From contig JASBVF010000025.1 in the NCBI GenBank assembly GCA_030147525.1, forward strand, positions 94,767 through 158,766: a stretch of DNA of 64,000 nucleotides, read 5' to 3'. This DNA comes from Bacteroidota bacterium (GTDB lineage Bacteria; Bacteroidota; Bacteroidia; Chitinophagales; Saprospiraceae). A model generated the notes under the pieces. It did no database searches. It was not told the DNA's origin and saw only the letters and a program-made list of their open reading frames with translations. The translations under genes and the position numbers were made by a program. Positions 57,151 to 64,000 of the stretch are shown here, piece after piece (the stretch's first letter is position 1; every line of letters starts with the position of its first letter).

Positions 57151-58949
57151 AAAAGTCGCTAAGGCTTTCACTTCTTGCATTAACTTCCATCACCACCGCA
57201 GTGCTCGGCTGGCGAATGTTTTCACTTTGGCAGGTAGAAGAACTTTGGGGTCACCTCCCGCTTTTTTTCTTTGTCACTGCCTGGGCAGCAATCATTCTGA
57301 TATTTTGGAAAAAATACACCCGGCACCCGAAAGGCCTGCGCTGGCTGGGCCTTGCCACACTGAGCGGTGTTCTTTTGGCAGCAGGTTTCCCGCCAAGTCC
57401 GCTCACGCCGCTGATGTTCATCGGCTGGGTACCGCTCCTGATGGTCGAGCATGAGATTTCGAAAGATCAGTCCAATGTTGGAAAATGGGGCCTGATGGGC
57501 TATACCTATCTCATGTTTGTGGTGTGGAACGTACTGACTACCTGGTGGGTCGGCAACACGGCCTTCGTAGCAGGCATCGTGGCGATCTGGCTGAATTCCT
57601 TGTTCATGACCGTTCCATTTCTGGTGTTTCACAAAACCAAACAAGTCTTTCCGAAGCTGGGCTATCTTGCTTTCGTGGTGTACTGGATTTCGTTCGAATG
57701 GCTGCACCTGAACTGGGAGCTTTCGTGGGCATGGCTCAACCTGGGCAACGCATTCGCTCAGTTCCCAAGCTGGGTGCAATGGTACGAATACACCGGCACC
57801 TTTGGAGGAACGCTTTGGATACTACTGGCTAACGTATTGTTTTTCAGCGTTTTTAAAAATAATAGTTTTACTTTTTCCATTAAAAAAAGCTGGCAGGAGC
57901 AACGCTGGTCTTTACTTGGGATTCCGGCAATCGTGCTGATTCCACTGGCTGCATCACTTTGGATGTATTTCAGCCAGGAAGACAAAGGCCGGGAAGTGGA
58001 AGTCGTGGTGGTGCAACCAAATTTTGAGCCGCACTACCAAAAATTTGAATTGCCGGTTTACGAGCAACTGGAGCGTTTTCTGCGGCTTTCGGCTGAGGCC
58101 GTCACTGATAAAACGGCCTACCTCGTTTGGCCTGAGACCAGCTTCAACGCCGGCAACAGCACCTCCCTGAAAGATCACGCCGTGATACGGCAACTGCAAC
58201 GCTGGCTGGAAAAATACCCTGACCTGCAATTGGTAACTGGCGTCAGCGCCTATAAAATTTTTGAACCAGGCGAGCAACGCACCCCGCAAACGAGAACCGA
58301 AATCCGGGAACCGGATACCATTTACTGGGAAGCCTACAACGCAGCCATTCAGCTGGAGGCCTACCCTGACAGCATACCGTTTTACGTAAAATCCAAACTC
58401 GTACCCGGCCCGGAAATACTGCCGTACAAAGATTTTTTCTTCTTTTTAAAACCGCTGATCGACAAGCTCGACGGCACGGTGGAGGGACTCGGCACCCAAC
58501 CCAAACGGGAGGCTTTCGCCAGTGAATATGGAAAAATAGCCCCGGTTATTTGCTACGAAAGTATCTTCGGCCAGTACCACGCCGGCTACGTTCAGGCCGG
58601 GGCCGAGGCCACGTTCATCATGACCAACGACGGCTGGTGGGACAATTCGGCCGGCCACAAGCAGCACCTGAAATTTGCATCGCTGCGAGCCATCGAAACC
58701 AGACGAAGTATTGCCCGCTCTGCCAATGTGGGTACCTGCGCTTTCATCAACCAGCGTGGCGATATTTTACAGCCAACGACTTACGGCGTGGAAGCAGCAG
58801 TACGTGGAACCATCAAACTGAACAATGAGCTTACATTTTACGTAATATGGGGCGACCTGATCGCAAGGGCTTCACTTTTCACCATGGGAATCCTTGTGCT
58901 GAACACGCTGGTGAGAGGATATTTGAAAAAAGTGAAACCTGAGGAATAG
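57147..58949 (+). CDS. lnt: Apolipoprotein N-acyltransferase
   Basis: 600 residues. About seven N-terminal membrane segments, then a nitrilase domain (about 285-560) and a last membrane helix. The catalytic triad is Glu330 (LVWPETSF), Lys415 (YVKSKLVP) and Cys469 (PVICYES); MTNDGWWDNSAGHKQHL and RAIETRRSIARSANVG are standard Lnt motifs. It acylates the N-terminal cysteine of lipoproteins in the inner membrane, as the third step after Lgt and LspA. It is longer than E. coli Lnt (512), mainly through extra N-terminal hydrophobic residues and an insertion near 375-410. It is translationally coupled to the HEAT gene. Confidence 0.95.
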   Translation: MKKSLRLSLLALTSITTAVLGWRMFSLWQVEELWGHLPLFFFVTAWAAIILIFWKKYTRHPKGLRWLGLATLSGVLLAAGFPPSPLTPLMFIGWVPLLMVEHEISKDQSNVGKWGLMGYTYLMFVVWNVLTTWWVGNTAFVAGIVAIWLNSLFMTVPFLVFHKTKQVFPKLGYLAFVVYWISFEWLHLNWELSWAWLNLGNAFAQFPSWVQWYEYTGTFGGTLWILLANVLFFSVFKNNSFTFSIKKSWQEQRWSLLGIPAIVLIPLAASLWMYFSQEDKGREVEVVVVQPNFEPHYQKFELPVYEQLERFLRLSAEAVTDKTAYLVWPETSFNAGNSTSLKDHAVIRQLQRWLEKYPDLQLVTGVSAYKIFEPGEQRTPQTRTEIREPDTIYWEAYNAAIQLEAYPDSIPFYVKSKLVPGPEILPYKDFFFFLKPLIDKLDGTVEGLGTQPKREAFASEYGKIAPVICYESIFGQYHAGYVQAGAEATFIMTNDGWWDNSAGHKQHLKFASLRAIETRRSIARSANVGTCAFINQRGDILQPTTYGVEAAVRGTIKLNNELTFYVIWGDLIARASLFTMGILVLNTLVRGYLKKVKPEE

Positions 58950-58963
58950 CCTGGCCGTGAAGA

Positions 58964-59002
58964 CTGGCCCGGGTTTGAACATTCCGGGTTGGCATCTTTT
59001 TT
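58964..59002 (+). terminator. Terminator of the metG-HEAT-lnt operon
   Basis: CTGGCCCGG pairs with CCGGGTTGG (G-U pairs), with an 11-nt loop, then CATCTTTTTT. It begins 15 nt after the lnt stop. Confidence 0.65.
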
Positions 59003-59135
59003 AACCTTGTTTTTTTTATAATGAAAAGCGACAGGTTATATCAAATCAGAATTTTTACTTAGGTTGGAAACTCCTGTAAAATCAGTCTGGCAACTCAATC
59101 TGCCGGTATTTTTATTTAGTAAATAGCTTTTAAAA

Positions 59136-60680
59136 ATGAACAAAACGATAGATAAAGTTGAATTGCGGTACCTCAAAATGGAGGACTACGAAGAGCTTAA
59201 AGAAACCATGATCCAGGCTTACAGCGGCATGTCGGAAGCTTACTGGAAAGAAAAACACGTAAAAAAACTGCTGGAAGTTTTTCCGGAAGGCCAGGTGGCT
59301 GTTACGGTAAATGAAAAGGTGGTTGGGTGTGCGCTTTCCCTGATTGTGGATTACACCAATTTTGGTGACAACCACACTTACCGGGAAATTTGCGGCGATT
59401 ACGAATTTGACACCCACGATCCGGAAGGCAACGTGCTTTACGGCATCGATGTGTTCATTCATCCCGATTACCGGGGTTTGCGGCTCGGCCGGCGGCTTTA
59501 CGACTACCGCAAGGAGCTTTGTGAACAATTGAACCTGAAAGCCATTGTTTTCGGTGGACGGCTGCCGAATTACCACAAGTTTTCAAAGGAACTCTCTACC
59601 AAAGAGTACATCCAGAAAGTCAAGCTCAAGGAAATTTACGACCCGGTACTTTCCTTCCAACTGTCCAATGACTTTCACGTAAAAAAAGTGATGCGAGGCT
59701 ACCTTCCCGGCGACAAGGAAAGCAAGGAATATGCTTCACTCCTCCAGTGGGATAACATCTACTACACCCGGCCCAAGAAGAAATACGCTCAGGGCACCAA
59801 GGAATATGTTCGTGTCGGCCTCGTGCAGTGGCAGATGCGTAACTACAAATCACTGGACGACCTCATTGAGCAGTCAGAATATTTCATCGATGCGGTGTCT
59901 GGATATCGCTGTGATTTTGCGCTGTTTCCGGAGTTTTTCAACGCCCCGCTTATGGCTGCGTTCAATCACCTCTCCGAACCGGCAGCGATCCGGGAGTTGG
60001 CAAAATTCACGGAACCGATCCGGGATAAATTCATCGAACTGGCCATTTCCTACAACATCAACATCATTTCCGGCAGCATGCCTTTGGTGGAAAACGACAA
60101 ACTCTACAACGTAGGCTACCTCTGCAAACGCAACGGTGAATGGGAGCGCTATGTAAAACTTCACCCGACACCCGACGAAAAGAAAGTCTGGGGCATGGCA
60201 GGTGGCGATGAAATCAAGGTTTATGATACAGACTGTGGCAAAATCGGCATTCTCATCTGCTACGATTCAGAGTTTCCGGAGTTATGCCGGATTCTCGCTG
60301 ATCAGGGTATGAAAATTCTGTTCGTGCCTTTCCTCACCGATACTCAGAATGGCTTCTCCCGTGTCCACTACTGCACCCGTGCAAGGGCTATCGAAAACGA
60401 ATGTTACGTTGCGATTGCCGGTAGCGTTGGAAACTTGCCGAAGGTGCACAACATGGATATTCAGTTTGCACAGTCAGCAGTGTTCACACCCTGCGATTTT
60501 GCCTTCCCGACCAACGGTATCAAGGCTGAAGCAACGCCTAACACGGAAATGATCCTCATTGCCGACCTCGATCTGGAGCTGCTGAAAGAACTGCACCAGT
60601 TTGGCGCCGTGCAAAACCTGCGTGACAGACGGACGGATATCTATGAAATTAAATGGAATGGAAAACGGGGGGCGAAATAA
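59136..60680 (+). CDS. Bifunctional GNAT acetyltransferase / carbon-nitrogen hydrolase
   Basis: 514 residues. An N-terminal GNAT domain (about 7-200) has the acetyl-CoA pyrophosphate loop RGLRLGRRLYDYR. A nitrilase-superfamily domain (about 225-505) has the triad Glu266 (LFPEFF), Lys341 (KLHPTPDE) and Cys375 (ICYDSEFPE). This fused architecture is a known Bacteroidota/Proteobacteria family with no firm substrate. Amide hydrolysis coupled to acetyl transfer is plausible. Strong promoter or partner genes are not seen; a good terminator follows. Confidence 0.92.
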   Translation: MNKTIDKVELRYLKMEDYEELKETMIQAYSGMSEAYWKEKHVKKLLEVFPEGQVAVTVNEKVVGCALSLIVDYTNFGDNHTYREICGDYEFDTHDPEGNVLYGIDVFIHPDYRGLRLGRRLYDYRKELCEQLNLKAIVFGGRLPNYHKFSKELSTKEYIQKVKLKEIYDPVLSFQLSNDFHVKKVMRGYLPGDKESKEYASLLQWDNIYYTRPKKKYAQGTKEYVRVGLVQWQMRNYKSLDDLIEQSEYFIDAVSGYRCDFALFPEFFNAPLMAAFNHLSEPAAIRELAKFTEPIRDKFIELAISYNINIISGSMPLVENDKLYNVGYLCKRNGEWERYVKLHPTPDEKKVWGMAGGDEIKVYDTDCGKIGILICYDSEFPELCRILADQGMKILFVPFLTDTQNGFSRVHYCTRARAIENECYVAIAGSVGNLPKVHNMDIQFAQSAVFTPCDFAFPTNGIKAEATPNTEMILIADLDLELLKELHQFGAVQNLRDRRTDIYEIKWNGKRGAK

Positions 60681-60704
60681 CGCTGCCTGATCAGCTTAAA
60701 AATG

Positions 60705-60746
60705 AAAGGCCAAAAGGGAATGTCCACTTTTGGCCTTTTATTTTTT
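60705..60746 (+). terminator. Rho-independent terminator after the GNAT/nitrilase gene
   Basis: AAAGGCCAAAAG, a 10-nt loop, CTTTTGGCCTTT, then TATTTTTT. It lies between convergent genes and could also end the opposite transcript. Confidence 0.88.
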
Positions 60747-60757
60747 ACGACCACGCA

Positions 60758-63700
60758 TCATCGTTTGATGAACTTGAACCTGACAGCCTGCTGCCCTGCC
60801 TTCAATTCCAATAAATAAAAACCGGACGGCAGATTCCCGGTTGAAACCGGGGTTACCAAAGTGTCGATATCAAAAGTTTTGACAAGCTTACCCTGCGCAC
60901 TCCACAAGCTACCCTCTACCCTTCCCGGCGGCAATTCAGCCAGTTTTAAAAACAAAAACTCGCCAGCCGGATTCGGGTAAATCATGGCCGAAGGCAACAA
61001 AATTTGCTCGTCCGTATCTGTCGTATTGATAAAAACCTGGTACGCAATGGCACTTCCGCAAGCGGTGTTGCCTGCCGTGAGGTTGACAGTGTAAATCCCG
61101 TTGCCGTCGTAGGTATGCACGGGATTTTCGAGGTCTGAAACATTACCGTCGCCAAAATTCCAGACAAAATAAGTGCCCCCGGAGGACAGGTTGGTGAACG
61201 TAACAGTCAGACTGTCAATTTCAAAAAAGAAGTCGGCCTCCGGAGTTTCCTCCACCACGACAAGCCCGGGTTTTGTCAAAGTATTGTCGCCAAGGCTGTT
61301 GGTTACGGTAAGTGTCACATCGTAAACGCCTGGCTGGCTGTATGTTACGAGCGGATTCTCCTCGTTTGAAAAAGCCGGGTCGCCCCCCGGAAAAAACCAT
61401 TCAAACTCCGAAACATTGCCGCCTGATTCGTTTTGAAACTGAACGGTTAGCGGGGAACAGCCTCCCTCTGATTCAGCAGAAAATAATGCAAGTGGCAGAT
61501 CGCCGGTTGAAATATTTTGTGAAATAGTTGTCTCTCCACAACTGTTCAGCGCCGTCAGCGTGACGTCAAAAAAGCCCTGCGACGAGTAAGTGTGAACAGG
61601 GTTGATCGCTGTGCTCATTTCACCATCTCCAAAATTCCAAACGTATCCGCCAGCCGCATTGACTGAAAGATTGGTGAACTCAACCGTCAGGTCCGTGATC
61701 GTAAAACTAAAGTTGGCCGTAGGCACATCCTTGGCAATTACGGCCTGCGCATTCGTCAGGGTATCGCTGCCTTCCAAATTTGAGACAATCAAAGTAGCAG
61801 CATAAGTGCCTGGCTGCGTGTAGTTTACAACCGGGTTTTGCTCGTTTGAAACGGCCGGATTGCCTCCGGGAAAAGACCACTGCCAACTCTCCGTATTGTC
61901 GGAAGACAAATCCTGAAATTGTACTGTTAACGGCACACAGCCGCTTTGAACATCCACCGTAAAATCTGCATTCGGAGCTGTCGTGACGAAAATTTGCTGG
62001 GCAAAAACATCCGAACCACAATCCCCGGTAACGGTCAGGGTGACCAGGTATGTCCCGAAATCAGCGTAAGTGTAGGTCGGATTTTCATCGTTACTTGTGC
62101 TGCCATCGCCAAAGTCCCACTCGAAGGTGTTTGCCAGCGAGGATGTGCTGGTAAACTCGAATGTCCCGCCGCCGAGAGACACCAGCGTGAACTCTGCCTG
62201 AGGAGCGGGAACGATCGTTAGCGTTGCATGCGCTGAAGTCAAATCCATCACGCAAGGATTGTTCACGATACACCGGTACTGATACCCGTCGAGACCGGGC
62301 TGCGGGGTCAAAATTGTAAGTACGGCAGTATCGACACCTTCGTAAACCGCAGCGTTCTGCAAATCCATCCAACCGTTGCCATCGTTTACCTGCCATTGAT
62401 ATTCCAAATAATTGCCCTGCACCCCAAATTCAAAGGAAACCGGCTGGCCATCGCAACCTATCGAAGCAACCGGCTGTACCAGCGCTTCGACCTCCACTAC
62501 TGCCTCCGATGATTCCGGGAATGGAAATATAGTTTCCTGCACACCCGGCTGGCCATCTGTAGCCCCATTTGACGGACCGTTACATTGACCGGAAGGTTGG
62601 GTGTTCACACCCGGAACTCCCCCTGTCAGATTTACCATTCCCGGATTCGGCAGGCTCGAAATCAGCCGACCACCACTACCGCCGCCACCCGGCCCTGAAC
62701 AGCGATCGGGATTGTTGTTAATGCTTCCGCCATCGCCACCTCTCGCTTCAATATTCAAATCGCCTTCAATTTCCGCAGTGCTGAGGTAGATGGTACCACC
62801 GGCACCACCACCGCCGCCGCCGTCGCCGGCACTTATTGCTGGCGAGTTTCCGTTGGCAAGAATTGAATAACCGTTGGCAATGATTTTTGAAGAAAAAATA
62901 ATGACGATGCCTCCCCCCTGCTGACCGGCACTGCCTGCGCCGGCGTCGTCGATATGACCGGCGCCACCACCGCCGCCCAGGAACAATCTGGCAGGGTCAT
63001 TTGGCAACTGTTTACCACCTCTGCCGGGAAAGTCACCGTCGCACCCGAACGTGGAATCTGATTTTTGCTTACCGCCATCGCCGCCTGCGGCGATATTTGC
63101 GCCACCGCCACCGCCTGCGTTGTGGTCATTTCCACCGCCGCCGCCGTTGGCCTGCGCACCACGCCCATGTTCTTTATTTAGGATAAAATCAGCGATGCCT
63201 TCGCCTTTTGGAGCGCCCCGCCAGTTGCCGGCCTCGTAATAGTAGGCGTTTGCATTGGTTAAAAAATTGCAACCGCTCGTCACCACATTCACCGCTCCTC
63301 CACGGAAACCCGTGCCGCTGGCATCAATGTCGGCCTGCAAGGTCAGTTCATTTTCAACCTCCAAAACCAGGACGCCTCCAGTTTGACCGTCCCAAGTAGT
63401 GGCTTCCAACTTGCCATCGACGATTGCATCCTGATAAACGGGAATTTTTACCAGCTGCAGCGAGCCTGCCACATCGTAAAAGTTGAGTAAAGCATTTTTT
63501 AAAAAAAGCTCGTTGCCATTTTTGGCAATAATTTCAGCTTTTTCATAAAGTCCGGCGCCGCCCAGGGTTTGGATGTTGCCAAAACTCCCGGAATTAGAAT
63601 CATTGATCTGAGCCCCTTTCATTTGTATTAGTAAAACCCGGTCGCCCGCTTCGAAAGCAGCGGCTGTGGCAACCGTTATTTTACCTTCGCAATAATCAAT

Positions 63701-63805
63701 CTCGTTGATTTTTGCGTACTCGTTGATAACGCCGGAAATGGAAGTTTGAGCAAAAGAGAAGCAAGAGCAGCATGCCATGAAAATGGCAATAAAATAAGTG
63801 TACAT
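60758..63805 (-). CDS. T9SS-secreted glycine-rich PKD protein
   Basis: 1015 residues. Signal peptide MYTYFIAIFMACCSCFSFAQ. The N-terminal 380 residues hold a glycine-rich core with runs such as GGGGGNDHNAGGGGGA, LGGGGGAGH and GDGGGGGGAGG; this is typical of beta-roll surface proteins. It is followed by an Ig/PKD-like region, five PKD-type repeats (EWDFGDGS, VWNFGDGE, VWNFGDGN, QWSFPGGNP, EWFFPGGDP), and a type-A T9SS tail (MIYPNPAGEFLFLKLAELP). I start at the ATG that precedes the signal peptide; the frame extends 52 codons further up without a leader. Surface structural or adhesive role is inferred. The last 50 codons end 12 nt past the GNAT terminator. Confidence 0.85.
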   Translation of the reverse strand: MYTYFIAIFMACCSCFSFAQTSISGVINEYAKINEIDYCEGKITVATAAAFEAGDRVLLIQMKGAQINDSNSGSFGNIQTLGGAGLYEKAEIIAKNGNELFLKNALLNFYDVAGSLQLVKIPVYQDAIVDGKLEATTWDGQTGGVLVLEVENELTLQADIDASGTGFRGGAVNVVTSGCNFLTNANAYYYEAGNWRGAPKGEGIADFILNKEHGRGAQANGGGGGNDHNAGGGGGANIAAGGDGGKQKSDSTFGCDGDFPGRGGKQLPNDPARLFLGGGGGAGHIDDAGAGSAGQQGGGIVIIFSSKIIANGYSILANGNSPAISAGDGGGGGGAGGTIYLSTAEIEGDLNIEARGGDGGSINNNPDRCSGPGGGGSGGRLISSLPNPGMVNLTGGVPGVNTQPSGQCNGPSNGATDGQPGVQETIFPFPESSEAVVEVEALVQPVASIGCDGQPVSFEFGVQGNYLEYQWQVNDGNGWMDLQNAAVYEGVDTAVLTILTPQPGLDGYQYRCIVNNPCVMDLTSAHATLTIVPAPQAEFTLVSLGGGTFEFTSTSSLANTFEWDFGDGSTSNDENPTYTYADFGTYLVTLTVTGDCGSDVFAQQIFVTTAPNADFTVDVQSGCVPLTVQFQDLSSDNTESWQWSFPGGNPAVSNEQNPVVNYTQPGTYAATLIVSNLEGSDTLTNAQAVIAKDVPTANFSFTITDLTVEFTNLSVNAAGGYVWNFGDGEMSTAINPVHTYSSQGFFDVTLTALNSCGETTISQNISTGDLPLALFSAESEGGCSPLTVQFQNESGGNVSEFEWFFPGGDPAFSNEENPLVTYSQPGVYDVTLTVTNSLGDNTLTKPGLVVVEETPEADFFFEIDSLTVTFTNLSSGGTYFVWNFGDGNVSDLENPVHTYDGNGIYTVNLTAGNTACGSAIAYQVFINTTDTDEQILLPSAMIYPNPAGEFLFLKLAELPPGRVEGSLWSAQGKLVKTFDIDTLVTPVSTGNLPSGFYLLELKAGQQAVRFKFIKR

Positions 63806-63936
63806 AGCAGATACATTTGATTTTAGGAGGGTGTCAGGAGTTAGAAAGCCCGCAATTTTAAGGGATGAGATCAGAATAGCAAGTCTTTCTTGAAATTTTT
63901 TTCGGTTTGTCATACGGTTTCGGGAATAAAAAAGAT

Positions 63937-63944
63937 TACCTTTG
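63937..63944 (+). promoter_or_regulatory. -7 box for a gene beyond the window
   Basis: TACCTTTG followed by a C-rich start (GCGCCCGC) is typical of a Bacteroidota promoter. It faces right, with no gene in the remaining 56 bases. The last bases (GGATGGTTCAAATCCG) recall a tRNA T-arm, but no full tRNA fits in the window. Confidence 0.5.
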
Positions 63945-64000
63945 CGCCCGCTTAAGCCCACCGCCTGTTGATCAGAGTACGTGGGGATGGTTCAAATCCG

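Noticed and set aside
63960..64000. Possible tRNA at the window end
   Set aside because: Only a T-arm-like word GGTTCAAATCC is seen; D-arm and anticodon arm cannot be placed, and it may belong to another feature beyond the window.

Overview
The window is a chromosomal segment of a gliding or otherwise surface-active member of the Bacteroidota, most likely a Saprospirales-type organism. The evidence is the -7 promoter word TANNTTTG in front of many genes, no consistent Shine-Dalgarno sequences, several very large secreted proteins with type IX secretion (T9SS) sorting domains, SprB-type repeats, a CHU_C gliding-motility domain followed by a PorP/SprF protein, and a TonB C-terminus. The genus assignment is inference. 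No phage, IS element, CRISPR array or rRNA gene is visible. The only RNA gene I can support is a tmRNA.

Layout. 1-8080: end of a TonB gene, a HAD phosphatase, tmRNA (ssrA), a lysine-ketoglutarate-reductase-like dehydrogenase, a PolX-type protein whose polymerase site is degenerate, a tiny lipoprotein, a DedA membrane protein, a 2-hydroxyacid dehydrogenase and a DUF6794 protein. 8216-12142: topA, a methyltransferase and a DUF3467 protein. 12446-16726: a tripartite efflux operon (MacA-like adaptor, MacB-like permease without its ATPase, TolC). 16805-21592 (minus strand): an M1 metallopeptidase, a truncated 6-phosphogluconate-dehydrogenase-like fragment, a GntP gluconate permease, and a membrane protein with an effector-associated-domain (EAD11-like) N-terminus. 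21845-28353: an unusual secreted Tyr/Trp/His-rich protein, Hsp20, a lone receiver domain, thioredoxin, a duplicated coiled-coil protein and an AarF/UbiB kinase.

28423-51362 is a surface-protein region. It holds a beta-helix-like repeat protein, a GCS2-CBS fusion enzyme, a lipoprotein, an S8-peptidase-like FN3 protein, an M43 metalloprotease with SprB repeats, a 1686-residue CUB/PKD/P-domain/SprB/CHU_C protein and its likely PorP/SprF partner. Two intergenic tandem-repeat arrays (8 x 20 bp and about 4.5 x 42 bp) and several long perfect hairpins lie between these genes. 51669-63805: a cation P-type ATPase, the metG-HEAT-lnt operon, a GNAT-nitrilase fusion and a glycine-rich PKD protein with a T9SS tail.

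Most promising leads: the EAD11-like transmembrane protein divergently paired with the Tyr/Trp/His-rich secreted protein; the PolX protein that has lost all three polymerase aspartates but keeps its PHP site; the S8 protein lacking the catalytic aspartate; and the two tandem arrays, one bracketed by an 11-bp inverted repeat. All functional calls are from reading the sequence; no database search was run.
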